From assembly GCF_000974445.1 (NCBI RefSeq), contig NZ_BBOJ01000023.1, positions 62,001 to 126,000 on the forward strand: DNA of 64,000 nucleotides. The letters are read 5' to 3'. This document shows positions 33,998 through 42,191 of this stretch, in pieces (the stretch's first letter is position 1; every line of letters starts with the position of its first letter). This stretch comes from Lentzea aerocolonigenes (GTDB lineage: Bacteria; Actinomycetota; Actinomycetes; Mycobacteriales; Pseudonocardiaceae). The position numbers and the translations under genes are program-made. The notes under the pieces are model-generated. The model did no database searches. It was not told the origin of the DNA and saw only the letters and a list, made by a program, of their open reading frames with translations.

Positions 33998-35098
33998 TCA
34001 GTACGAGAACGGCCAGGTGCGCCAGTAGTTGCGGACGCGGACCCAGATGCCGAACAACCCGCGTGGCTCGACGATGAGGAACACGATGATGAGCACGCCG
34101 TACAGCACGGCCTCGACCTGGAAGACCGTGACCGCGCCGGTCGCGTCACCACTGATGAACGGCAGCACCGCGGGCAGTTCCCTGGTGATGCGTGGCAGCA
34201 ACGTGATGAAGAGCGCGCCCATGATCGCGCCCGAAATGGTGCCCGCGCCGCCGATGAGCACCATCGCGATGTACTGCACTGACAACAGGAGGCTGAACGA
34301 GCCGGGGTCGAAGAACCCGTTGATCACGAACAGCAACGCGCCCGCGACGCCCGCGTAGAACGAGGACACCGCGAACGCCAGGACCTTGTACTTCGTCAGG
34401 TCCACGCCGATCACCGACGCGGCCAGGTCGCGGTCGCGCACCGCGGCGAACGCCCGCCCGACCCGCGAGCGCACCAGGTTCCGCGCCAGCACCCCGAAGA
34501 TCACCAGCAGCACGAACATGACCAGGTACAGCTGTTGTGCCGCGGTGAACACGGCGTTGTCCCTGTCCAGCCGCACGCCGAACAGCTCGGGGATCGCCGC
34601 CGGCCGCCCGACCCCGGGCCCGCCGGTCAGCGACGTCCACTCCCGGAACACGTGCTCTCCCAGGAAGACCAGTCCCAGCGTCACGATCGCGAGGTAGAGC
34701 CCGCGCAACCGCACCGCCACCGGCGCCACCAGCACGCCGAAGAACGCGGCCACCAATCCCGAGGCCAGCAGCCAGATCGGCAGCGACGTGATGCCGAACC
34801 CGATCACCCGCCCGGTCTCGGAACCGCTCAGAGCCGCACCCGTGTACGCGCCGATCGCGAGGAAGAACGCGTGGCCCAGCGACACCTGGCCCGCGTAGCC
34901 CGTGACGATGTTCAGCCCGATCGCGCCGATCGCCGCCACGAACCCGGTCGCGAGCAGCTGCAGCAGGTCGTCCGTGATGAGGAACGGCACGAGCAGGGCG
35001 AGCACGACGAGTCCCAGCGACCACGCGCGTTTCGGACGCGTGTTCAGGAACGCCATGTCCTGCGCGTAGGAGGTGTACAGCTCAGGCCTGCCCTTCAC
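33998..35098 (-). CDS. livM: Branched-chain-type ABC permease (LivM-like)
   Basis: 366 aa from GTG 35098 (VKGRPELYTSYAQ), whose GTGA overlaps the livH-like stop. About nine helices. LivM marks are GFVAAIGAIGLNIVTGYAGQ, SLGHAFFLAIGAYTGAALSG, LRGLYLAIVTLGLVFLGEHV, the EAA-like loop DLAASVIGVDLTKYKVLAFA and IAMVLIGGAGTISGAIMGAL. It forms the channel with the LivH-like protein. The gene name reflects family, not proven substrate. Confidence 0.9.
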   Translation of the reverse strand: MKGRPELYTSYAQDMAFLNTRPKRAWSLGLVVLALLVPFLITDDLLQLLATGFVAAIGAIGLNIVTGYAGQVSLGHAFFLAIGAYTGAALSGSETGRVIGFGITSLPIWLLASGLVAAFFGVLVAPVAVRLRGLYLAIVTLGLVFLGEHVFREWTSLTGGPGVGRPAAIPELFGVRLDRDNAVFTAAQQLYLVMFVLLVIFGVLARNLVRSRVGRAFAAVRDRDLAASVIGVDLTKYKVLAFAVSSFYAGVAGALLFVINGFFDPGSFSLLLSVQYIAMVLIGGAGTISGAIMGALFITLLPRITRELPAVLPFISGDATGAVTVFQVEAVLYGVLIIVFLIVEPRGLFGIWVRVRNYWRTWPFSY

Positions 35099-35982
35099 AG
35101 CCGCTCCACCTCCCTCTTGCCGAACAACCCGTACGGTCTGACGAGCAACACGAGCAGCATCAACGCGTACGGCGCGACGAGCGCGAAGTTCGGCCCGAGC
35201 CACGGCGCGAAGTCGCCCTGGTACGTCCCGAAGAGCGACTCGACGATCCCCACCGCGAGCCCGCCGACGACCGCGCCGCCCAACGACTCCAGCCCGCCGA
35301 GGATGATCGCGGGCAACGCCTTCAGCGCCACGATCCACAGCTGCTGGTCGACGCCGGCGCCGGTCGCCACGAACACGCCGGCCAGCGCGGCGAGCCCGCC
35401 CGCCAGCGCCCACGACAGCGCGAACACCGACCCGACCGAGATCCCTTGCGCCAGCGCCACTTCCTGGTCGTAGGCGACCGCCCGCATCGCGAGCCCGATG
35501 CGCGAGTACCGGAAGAACGCGAACAGCGCGACCGTCACGACGGCGGTGGTCCCGATCATCACCAGGTACCGCTGCTGCACCTCCGCGCCCAGGAAGTTCA
35601 TCGTCGTGAGGCCCCACGGGTCGCCGACCTGGCGCACGTCCAGGCCGATGAACGCGTTCGTGACGACCCTGACCACGACGTCCACGCCGATGGTGATGAT
35701 CGCGACGACGAACACCGGTTTGCCGACCATCGGCCGCAGGACCGTGCGTTCGACTCCCAGCGCCAGCACCGCGATCACCAGAGCCGCCACCAGCACGGCG
35801 CCGAAGAACGACACCTGCGGCGCGAGGTACGAGACCAGCACCGCGCCCGCCAGCATGAACGCGGGCTGCGCGAAGCTGATCACCTGCGTCGACTTGTAGA
35901 TGATCACGAAGCCGAGCGCGAGCAACGAGTAGATGGACCCGGTGCCGAGGCCGCGGATCAACGACTGCAGGAACTCATCCAT
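35095..35982 (-). CDS. livH: Branched-chain-type ABC permease (LivH-like)
   Basis: 295 aa, about eight helices. Signatures: GLGTGSIYSLLALGFVIIYK, STQVISFAQPAFMLAGAV, ERTVLRPMVGKPVFVVAIIT, GLAMRAVAYDQEVALAQGI (EAA-like loop) and KALPAIILGGLESLGGAVVG. It starts inside the last 8 nt of the ligase gene, so the two are tightly coupled. The closing LLVRPYGLFGKREVERL is standard for LivH. Confidence 0.9.
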   Translation of the reverse strand: MDEFLQSLIRGLGTGSIYSLLALGFVIIYKSTQVISFAQPAFMLAGAVLVSYLAPQVSFFGAVLVAALVIAVLALGVERTVLRPMVGKPVFVVAIITIGVDVVVRVVTNAFIGLDVRQVGDPWGLTTMNFLGAEVQQRYLVMIGTTAVVTVALFAFFRYSRIGLAMRAVAYDQEVALAQGISVGSVFALSWALAGGLAALAGVFVATGAGVDQQLWIVALKALPAIILGGLESLGGAVVGGLAVGIVESLFGTYQGDFAPWLGPNFALVAPYALMLLVLLVRPYGLFGKREVERL

Positions 35983-37819
35983 GCCGTGTTCCCCCGGCTC
36001 CGTCGTACATCGACTCCACGAGGTCGCCGAACATCTTGCCCAGCGCGGATCTCTTCACCTTCTGCGTCGCGGTCAGCTCGCCGTCCTCGTGGTCGAGCTC
36101 CTTGGGGAACATCCGGAACTTCTTGATCTGCTCGACCGAGGCGAAGCGAGAGTTCACCTCGGTCACGATCGACTGCACCAGCTCCAGGACCTCGGGCTTC
36201 TCCGACAGGTCCCGGTAGGTGGTGTAAGGGATTTTGCGTTGCTGAGCCCAGTGGCCGACCGTCTCGTACTCGATGCCGATCAACGCGACGAGGTAGGCCC
36301 GCTGGTCGCCGACCACCACGGCTTCCTTGATGTACGGGGAGGTCTTGAGCGCGTTCTCCAGCTCGGACGGCGCGATGTTCTTGCCGCCCGCGGTGATGAT
36401 GATGTCCTTCATCCGGTCGGTGATCTTCACGTGCGTGTCGTCGACCCACTCGCCGACGTCGCCGGTGTGCAGCCAGCCGTCGGTGACCACCTGGGAAGTG
36501 GCGTCGGGATCACGCCAGTAGCCCGCGAACGTGCCGCCGTGCCGCGTGAGGATCTCGCCGGTCTCGGCGTCGATCCGCAGCTCGATGCCGGGCTGCGGCT
36601 CGCCGACGGTGCCGACCTTGACCCGTCCCGGCCGGTTTCCCGTTGCCACGGCGGTGTTCTCGGTCATGCCGTAGACCTCGTGCATCGGGACCCCGATGCC
36701 CATGAAGAACTTCAGCACGTCCGGGGCGATCGGCGCGGCACCGGACGCGGCGTACCGGACGTACCGCATGCCGATCCTGGCTTTCAGGGCGCGGAAGCAG
36801 AACAGCCAGCCCAGCGCGTAGATCAACCTGCTCTGCGCGGTGTGCTTCCCGCCGGTCCGCACGAGCGTTTCGCCGATGCCGTCCGCTCTGTGCAACCAGA
36901 ACCGCGTGACGGAACGTTTGAGCCAGGAAGCCGACGACACGCCGATCGTGACGCCCGCCAGCACCTTCTCCCAGATGCGCGGCACGCCGAACAGGATCGT
37001 CGGCTGCACCTCGCGCAGGTTCGCCTGCACGGTCTCGATCGACTCGGCGAAGTGCACCTGCACGCCGCTCGCCGCGCTGAACCACGTCGTGAAGATGCGT
37101 TCGGCGACGTGGCACAGCGGCAGGTACGACAGCGTGACATCGGTGGAGGACGGCGGTGGCGAAGTGAAACCGCCGCCCTCCACCAGCACGTGGACGGCGA
37201 ACTCGACGTTCGCCACGGTGAGCATCGCGCCCTTGGGTGGCCCGGTCGTTCCGGACGTGTAAATCAACGTCATCACGTCGTCCGGCTCGGTCTGAGCCAT
37301 GCGTTCGGCCAGCTCGTCGCCGTGCTCGTCCCGGTACCGCGCGCCCAGCGCCAGGAAGTCGTCCCAGGCGAGCAGCTTCGGGTGGTCGTAACGGCCCTTG
37401 ATGCCGCGCGGCTCGAGGTACACGATCCGTTCGAGGTCGGGCGTGTCCTCCAGCACCGCCAGTGCCTTGTCGACCTGTTCCTGGTCCTCCGCGATGAGGA
37501 TCCGCGCGCCGGAGTGCGCCAGGAGGTACGCGACCTCGGACGGCGGGTTCGTCGGGTAGAGCCCGACCGTGATGCCGCGCGCGGCGACGATGCCGAGGTC
37601 GGCGTAGAGCCATTCGCGCCGGTTCTCGGAGTGGATCGCCACCCGGTCGCCGGGCTGCACGCCGAGTGCGAGCAGCGCGTCGCCGACGAGTTCGACGTTC
37701 GCCCAGTACTGCGCCCAGGAGACTTCCTGCCAGATGCCGAAGTCCTTGGCGCGCAACGCGATCCGGTCCGGCGTCTGAGCCGCCCTGTCCCGCACGCGAG
37801 TCACCACGGTCGTCGTCAT
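35975..37819 (-). CDS. Acyl-CoA ligase (FadD15-like) embedded in the liv operon
   Basis: 614 aa from ATG 37819, which overlaps the livG-like stop as ATGA. Adenylation motifs are MTLIYTSGTTGPPKGAMLTV, HEVYGMTENTAVATGNRP, GWLHTGDVGEWVD and DRMKDIIITAGGKNIAPSE. The C-terminal Lys is in ELTATQKVKRSAL. It forms acyl-AMP and then acyl-CoA. Sitting between transporter ATPase and permease genes with overlaps on both sides, it probably activates the imported acid. In family terms it is a long-chain or aromatic acid ligase; the exact substrate is not visible. Upstream in-frame extension to 38635 runs through livG and is not real. Confidence 0.92.
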   Translation of the reverse strand: MTTTVVTRVRDRAAQTPDRIALRAKDFGIWQEVSWAQYWANVELVGDALLALGVQPGDRVAIHSENRREWLYADLGIVAARGITVGLYPTNPPSEVAYLLAHSGARILIAEDQEQVDKALAVLEDTPDLERIVYLEPRGIKGRYDHPKLLAWDDFLALGARYRDEHGDELAERMAQTEPDDVMTLIYTSGTTGPPKGAMLTVANVEFAVHVLVEGGGFTSPPPSSTDVTLSYLPLCHVAERIFTTWFSAASGVQVHFAESIETVQANLREVQPTILFGVPRIWEKVLAGVTIGVSSASWLKRSVTRFWLHRADGIGETLVRTGGKHTAQSRLIYALGWLFCFRALKARIGMRYVRYAASGAAPIAPDVLKFFMGIGVPMHEVYGMTENTAVATGNRPGRVKVGTVGEPQPGIELRIDAETGEILTRHGGTFAGYWRDPDATSQVVTDGWLHTGDVGEWVDDTHVKITDRMKDIIITAGGKNIAPSELENALKTSPYIKEAVVVGDQRAYLVALIGIEYETVGHWAQQRKIPYTTYRDLSEKPEVLELVQSIVTEVNSRFASVEQIKKFRMFPKELDHEDGELTATQKVKRSALGKMFGDLVESMYDGAGGTRHG

Positions 37820-38595
37820 GACGCCACGCTCCGGTGCTGCTCGCCGAGGTACGCGCGGATGACGTCGGGGTCCTCCTGGACCTCGGCGGGCGTGCCGGTG
37901 CGGATCGGGCGGCCGAAGTCCATCACCATCACGCGATCGGCCAGGTCCATCACGAGACCCATGTCGTGCTCCACCATGATCATGGGGATGTTCAGCTCCT
38001 CGCGGACGTCGAGGACGAACCGGGCCATGTCCTCGGTCTCCTCGACGTTCATGCCCGCGACCGGCTCGTCGAGCAGGAGCAACCGGGGTTCCATGGCGAG
38101 CGCCCTGCCCAGCTCGACGCGCTTCTGCACGCCGTACGGCAACAGCCCGACCGGGAACCGGCGCCACTGCTCCAGCTCCAGGAAGTCGATCACGTCCTCG
38201 ACGGCCGACCGGTTCTTCAGCTCCTCGTTCCGGGCTTTCCCGAGCCAGAAGAACGCCGACAACGCTCCGTAGTTCATGTGGTTGTGGCGGCCGAGCATCA
38301 GGTTGTCGACGACGGTGAGGTGGGAGAACAGCTCGATGTTCTGGAACGTGCGGGCCATGCCCAGCGCGGCGATGCGGTGCGGCCGCATGCCGATGAGGTC
38401 CTGGCCGGCGAACCGCACGGTGCCCTGCTGCGGCCGGTAGACGCCGCTCAGGACGTTGAAGATGGAGGTCTTGCCGGCACCGTTCGGGCCGATGATGGCG
38501 AACAGCTCGCCTTCGCCGACCTCGAACGACACCCCGTCGACGGCGATCACCCCGTCGAACGCGAGCCGCACGTCGGTGACCTGCAGGACGCTCAT
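37816..38595 (-). CDS. livG: Branched-chain-type ABC ATPase (LivG-like)
   Basis: 259 aa from ATG 38595 (MSVLQVTDVRLAF), overlapping the livF-like stop as ATGA. Walker A IIGPNGAGKTSIFN, LivG marks GMARTFQNIELFSHLTVVDN, signature LLPYGVQKRVELGRALA (LPYG in place of LSGG, as usual in LivG), Walker B LLLLDEPVAGMN and H-loop MVEHDMGLVMDLADR. The C-terminal tail AEVQEDPDVIRAYLGEQ is diagnostic for LivG. Confidence 0.92.
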   Translation of the reverse strand: MSVLQVTDVRLAFDGVIAVDGVSFEVGEGELFAIIGPNGAGKTSIFNVLSGVYRPQQGTVRFAGQDLIGMRPHRIAALGMARTFQNIELFSHLTVVDNLMLGRHNHMNYGALSAFFWLGKARNEELKNRSAVEDVIDFLELEQWRRFPVGLLPYGVQKRVELGRALAMEPRLLLLDEPVAGMNVEETEDMARFVLDVREELNIPMIMVEHDMGLVMDLADRVMVMDFGRPIRTGTPAEVQEDPDVIRAYLGEQHRSVAS

Positions 38596-39365
38596 GACAG
38601 CCACCGCTTCCTGCGCTTGTAGTGCTTGACCGCACGGAACGAGGAGGTGCCGAGACCGAGGTAGAACTCGCGGATGTCGTCGTCGGCGAGCAGCGCCGCC
38701 GCCGGCTTGTCCATGACGACCTTGCCGGTCTCCAGCACGTACCCGTGGTCGGCGATGGAGAGCGCCATGCTGGCGTTCTGCTCGACCAGCAGGACCGTGG
38801 TGCCCTGTTCGTTGATCTTCACGACGAGGTCGCGGATCTGCTGCACGAGCAGCGGCGCGAGGCCGAGGCTGGGCTCGTCTAGCAGCAGGTAGGAGGGCTC
38901 GGACATGAGCGCCCGGCCGATCGAGAGCATCTGCTGCTCGCCGCCGGACAGGTAGCCGGCGCTCTGTCTTCGCCGCTCCAGCAGCCGCGGGAAGAGCTCG
39001 TAGCAGCGGTCGAGGTTGTGCTTGAGGGTTCTGGGTCTCGCGTGGCCGCCGACCTTGAGGTTCTCCTCGACGGTGAGCTCGGCGAGGATCCTGCGGCCTT
39101 CGAGCGCCTGTTTGATGCCCCGGTCCGCGATTTTCGCCGGTGACAGACGGTGGATCGGTTCACCGTCGAGCGTGATGGAGCCCTTGGTGACCTTGCCGTC
39201 GTGCACGTCCAGCAGCCCGCTGAACGCTCTCATCAGCGTCGTCTTCCCGGCGCCGTTGGCCCCGAGCAGGGCCACGACCTGGCCTTTCGGCACCCTGAGG
39301 CTCACGCCGCGGAGCACCAGCATCACGTCGTCGTAGACAACCTCAAGGTTGTTCGCCTCGAGCAC
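38592..39365 (-). CDS. livF: Branched-chain-type ABC ATPase (LivF-like), first gene of the operon
   Basis: 257 aa. Walker A LLGANGAGKTTLMRAFSG, ALEGRRILAELTVEENLKVG, signature YLSGGEQQMLSIGRALM, Walker B YLLLDEPSLGLAPLLV and H-loop LLVEQNASMALSIADHGYVL are intact. The C-terminus (REFYLGLGTSSFRAVKHYKR) is longer than in classical LivF. The gene opens the operon. The 202-base gap upstream (39366-39567) holds its promoter, the palindrome at 39422-39434 and the opposite-strand SigF-type promoter. Confidence 0.92.
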   Translation of the reverse strand: MLEANNLEVVYDDVMLVLRGVSLRVPKGQVVALLGANGAGKTTLMRAFSGLLDVHDGKVTKGSITLDGEPIHRLSPAKIADRGIKQALEGRRILAELTVEENLKVGGHARPRTLKHNLDRCYELFPRLLERRRQSAGYLSGGEQQMLSIGRALMSEPSYLLLDEPSLGLAPLLVQQIRDLVVKINEQGTTVLLVEQNASMALSIADHGYVLETGKVVMDKPAAALLADDDIREFYLGLGTSSFRAVKHYKRRKRWLS

Positions 39366-39421
39366 CGGCGCCTCCTAGGGCGTGTGATGCCGATCAGTAT
39401 GACGTGGATCACAGCCGGTTT

Positions 39422-39434
39422 GCCCACTGTGGGC
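39422..39434. promoter_or_regulatory. Perfect palindrome in the liv operon promoter region
   Basis: GCCCACTGTGGGC is a 6+1+6 perfect inverted repeat, 57-69 bases upstream of the livF-like start. It could be an operator for the transporter/ligase operon. No regulator gene is adjacent, so the binding protein is unknown. Confidence 0.4.
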
Positions 39435-39505
39435 GATTTCGTGATGCGCAGATCGCGAGTGGTTCACCACTCTCCGTGACAGTCCGGTGTGGACAGGTAG
39501 GCGAT

Positions 39506-39530
39506 GTGTAACAGCGCGTGACGCGGGTAC
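39506..39530 (+). promoter_or_regulatory. SigB/SigF-type promoter
   Basis: GTGT at 39506-39509, a 15-nt spacer and GGGTAC at 39525-39530 match the actinobacterial SigB/SigF consensus GNNT-N14-16-GGGTAC/T. It lies 38 nt before the SRPBCC gene, whose next gene encodes a sigma factor of exactly that family, so positive autoregulation is likely. Confidence 0.6.
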
Positions 39531-39567
39531 TCACCCATCGACGACTAGTGAAAGAGGAGGAGGTTTC

Positions 39568-40032
39568 GTGACCACCATTGAGAAGTCGGTGGACGTCCAC
39601 GTGCCGGTGAGCACGGCCTACAACCAGTGGACCCAGTTCGAATCCTTCCCGGCGTTCATGGACGGCGTCGAGAAGATCGACCAGCTCACGCCGACCCGGA
39701 CCCACTGGACCACGAAGATCGGCGGGGTCGTCCGGGAGTTCGACGCGGAGATCACCGAGCAGCACCCGGACGAGCGCGTCGCGTGGACCACGGTCGACGG
39801 ACCGCCGCAGGGTGGCGTGGTCACCTTCCACCGGCTCGACAACGACACGACGCGGGTCCACCTCCAGATGGAGTACGACCCGGAGACCTTCACCGAGAAG
39901 GCGGGCGCCGCACTGGGCGTCGTCGGCCACCGGGTCGAGGGCGACCTGAAGCGGTTCAAGGAGTTCATCGAGAACCGCGGCACCGAGACCGGCGCGTGGC
40001 GCGGCGACGTGACGCCGCCGCCCCAGGTCTGA
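39568..40032 (+). CDS. SRPBCC (cyclase/dehydrase, START-like) family protein
   Basis: 154 aa from GTG 39568 (VTTIEKSVDVHVPVSTAYNQ), with a strong GAGGAGGAGG site. It has a helix-grip fold: WTQFESFPAFMDGVEKIDQL, THWTTKIGGVVREFDAEITE, QHPDERVAWTTVDGPPQGG, EKAGAALGVVGHRVEGDLKR and FKEFIENRG. Such proteins bind hydrophobic small molecules. Stress-regulated copies close to SigB-like factors are common in actinobacteria. It is 12 nt from the sigma gene and shares its promoter. Confidence 0.88.
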   Translation: MTTIEKSVDVHVPVSTAYNQWTQFESFPAFMDGVEKIDQLTPTRTHWTTKIGGVVREFDAEITEQHPDERVAWTTVDGPPQGGVVTFHRLDNDTTRVHLQMEYDPETFTEKAGAALGVVGHRVEGDLKRFKEFIENRGTETGAWRGDVTPPPQV

Positions 40033-40044
40033 TCGCGGTGCGCC

Positions 40045-40764
40045 TTGACGCCAGACCAGCACGCGGCGTTCGAGGAACTCGGGCGCACCTGCCGTGACTC
40101 GCCGCGCTACTACGCGCTGCGGGACCGGCTGGTGCGCGAGTACCTCCCGCTCGCCCGGCACATCGCCCGCCGCTTCAGCGAACGCGGCGAGCCCATGGAA
40201 GACCTCGCTCAGGTGGCCGCGGTCGGACTGATCAACGCCATCGACCGGTTCGACGTGAGCAGGCAGACGGACTTCCTGTCCTACGCCGTGCCCACGATCA
40301 CCGGCGAGGTGCGGCGTCACTTCCGGGACCAGTGCTGGGCGGTGCGCGTGCCCCGCAGGTTGAAAGAGCTGTGTGACTCCATCGACGGCGCGACCGCCGA
40401 GCTGTCGCACAAGACCGGGCGATCTCCCACTCCCTCCGAGATCGCCCGGCACCTGGGGGTGTCGCTGACCGACGTCTACGAGGGCCTGCGCGTGGAGAAG
40501 AACGTCTCGTTCGCTCCCCTCGACGCGCTGGAGAGCTCGACGGTCGACGACCCCGCGCTGGAGGGAGTCGAGATCCACGAGGCCCTGCAACCGATGTTGC
40601 GGGGCCTGCCCCGGCGCGAGCGGACCATCGTGGTCCTGAGGTTCTTCGGCCGGCTGACCCAGACGGAGATCGCCCGCCGCGTCGGGATCTCCCAGATGCA
40701 CGTCTCGCGCCTGCTCACCAAGTCGCTGGAGCAGCTGCGGCACGACCTGCTGGCGGAGGAGTGA
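40045..40764 (+). CDS. SigB/SigF-family RNA polymerase sigma factor
   Basis: 239 aa with regions 2, 3 and 4. Region 2: RRFSERGEPMEDLAQVAAVG, LINAIDRFDVSRQTDFLSYA, VPTITGEVRRHFRDQCWAVR. Region 3: RSPTPSEIARHLGVSLTDVY. Region 4: LPRRERTIVVLRFFGRLTQT, EIARRVGISQMHVSRLL. The MEDLAQVAAVGL form is typical of stress/differentiation sigma factors controlled by anti-sigma kinases and STAS antagonists. The start is TTG 40045; no other fits. A STAS protein is encoded 3.3 kb downstream, but no RsbW-like kinase is in the window. Confidence 0.92.
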   Translation: MTPDQHAAFEELGRTCRDSPRYYALRDRLVREYLPLARHIARRFSERGEPMEDLAQVAAVGLINAIDRFDVSRQTDFLSYAVPTITGEVRRHFRDQCWAVRVPRRLKELCDSIDGATAELSHKTGRSPTPSEIARHLGVSLTDVYEGLRVEKNVSFAPLDALESSTVDDPALEGVEIHEALQPMLRGLPRRERTIVVLRFFGRLTQTEIARRVGISQMHVSRLLTKSLEQLRHDLLAEE

Positions 40765-40806
40765 AATGACCGAGCGCGAATGTCCGGTTTTCGCGATACT
40801 GGCGGC

Positions 40807-41232
40807 ATGAACCGGTTGCGGTGGCCCCAGAAGCTGGCGATCAGCACTGGCGCCCTGCTCGCGCTCTGGGGAGTCGCCGGTTTCTTCGTGACGGGTTTCG
40901 GCTCCTTCGCGGGCGAGTCCGAGACCTGGGTGCTCGGACTGCGCGTGAACCCGTTGCAGAACACCATCCACCTCGTGTTCGGCGCCGCGCTGATCGTCGC
41001 GGCTCCGCGACTCAAGGCGCTGAGCGGAACCGCGCTGCTGGTGGCGGTGCTGTTCCTCGTGCTGTTCGGCCTCGGGCTCGCCCGGTACGACGACCAGGTC
41101 GTCAACTTCCTCAACGTGAACCCCGGCAGCAACGCGCTGCACCTGTTCGCCGGCTTCGCCTCGCTGGCGGCGGCGCAGGGTGCCGCGTGGTGCCGGCAGT
41201 GCGACCGGGCGGCGCTGCTCAGGACGACCTGA
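40807..41232 (+). CDS. DUF4383 membrane protein
   Basis: 141 aa, four membrane helices: ISTGALLALWGVAGFFVTGF, NTIHLVFGAALIVAAPRL, GTALLVAVLFLVLFGLGLA and ALHLFAGFASLAAAQGAAW. The repeated NxxQNxxH/NxxSNxLH motif (RVNPLQNTIHLVFG, NVNPGSNALHLFAG) is the hallmark of DUF4383. Function unknown. Its position after the stress sigma gene suggests it may be stress-related. It overlaps the convergent topoisomerase gene by 14 nt. Confidence 0.82.
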   Translation: MNRLRWPQKLAISTGALLALWGVAGFFVTGFGSFAGESETWVLGLRVNPLQNTIHLVFGAALIVAAPRLKALSGTALLVAVLFLVLFGLGLARYDDQVVNFLNVNPGSNALHLFAGFASLAAAQGAAWCRQCDRAALLRTT

Positions 41233-42142
41233 GCAGCCTGCTCACCGCGCGTTCCGGATCGCCGTTCCCGATGACCTCACCACCTTCGAACGCCTCGACC
41301 AGGCGCGGGTCGACGTAGGACTTCCGCGCCACGGCGGGCGTGTTGCCCAGGTGTTCCGCGACCTCCTTCATGACCGCGCTGACCGCTCGTTTGGACGGCT
41401 TGCCGCGTTCTTTCAAGGCGTCGGCGAACGCCTGGGCGGCGTGGACCGTGGCGTGCCAGGTGCGGAGGTCCTTCACGCTGAACTCGTCACCGACCAGTTC
41501 GCGGAACCGTTCGTTGATGTCGTCGGCGGTGAGGTCGAAGACCCGGCAGTCAGGGGTCTGGTCCTTCAGCAACGAACGGACGGCGCGCGCGAGCATCGGG
41601 TCTTCGATCTCCTCGTCGACCTCGACGCCGTGCTTGGCGGGAAAGCGGAACCTCACGCGGTCCCCGCGCACGCTGAGGTGTTCACAAAGGAGGGTCGCGA
41701 CACCGTGGGTGCCGTTGTCCTCCGCGTACTGCTCGTGGCCGACGCGGAAGACACCGAGGTCGAGCATCCGCAGCGCGATGGCCAGCAATCGCTTGCGACC
41801 GCGGGACTTCATGTCCTTCTCGATCTGCTCGCGGAACTTCCGCAGGCGCGGTGCGAGCCTCAGCACGCGGTCGAACTTCTCCGCGTCCCGGTCGGTCCGC
41901 CACTTCTCGTGGTAGAGGTACTGGCGGCGGCCCGCCTCGTCGTAACCGAGGGCCTGGATGTGGCCGTTCGGGTGCGGGGAGATCCACACGTCCCGCCACG
42001 CCGGCGGGATGACCAGCGCTTTCACCCGTGCGACGTCGTCGGCGCCCAGGCGCCGGCCCGTCGCGTCGAGGTAGCGGAACCCGCTGCCGTGCCGGCGGCG
42101 GGTCCAGCCCGGCCGGGCCGGGTCGCTGCGGCGCAGTCTCAT
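41219..42142 (-). CDS. Type IB DNA topoisomerase (poxvirus-like)
   Basis: 307 aa, the size of bacterial/poxviral topoisomerase IB. N-terminal domain: GFRYLDATGRRLGADDVAR, LVIPPAWRDVWISPHPNGHI and LGYDEAGRRQYLYHEKWR. Catalytic domain: LLAIALRMLDLGVFRVGHEQ, THGVATLLCEHLSVRGDRVR, LRTWHATVHAAQAFADAL, and the nucleophilic Tyr Y276 in VARKSYVDPRLVEAFE. It relaxes supercoils by nicking one strand. It stands alone. Confidence 0.95.
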   Translation of the reverse strand: MRLRRSDPARPGWTRRRHGSGFRYLDATGRRLGADDVARVKALVIPPAWRDVWISPHPNGHIQALGYDEAGRRQYLYHEKWRTDRDAEKFDRVLRLAPRLRKFREQIEKDMKSRGRKRLLAIALRMLDLGVFRVGHEQYAEDNGTHGVATLLCEHLSVRGDRVRFRFPAKHGVEVDEEIEDPMLARAVRSLLKDQTPDCRVFDLTADDINERFRELVGDEFSVKDLRTWHATVHAAQAFADALKERGKPSKRAVSAVMKEVAEHLGNTPAVARKSYVDPRLVEAFEGGEVIGNGDPERAVSRLLRSS

Positions 42143-42191
42143 TCGGGCACCTCGTGGTTGATCAGCACGAGACGCGGGTACCCGCTCGCCG

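Noticed and set aside
35933-38272. A 779-codon plus-strand open frame across the liv operon
   Set aside because: It is antisense to the ligase and LivG genes, which have clear motifs and mutual start-stop overlaps. The translation has no recognisable domain.
35975-38635. Ligase reading frame extended upstream to 38635
   Set aside because: The extension covers LivG out of frame and is low-complexity; ATG 37819 overlaps the LivG stop as expected in this operon.
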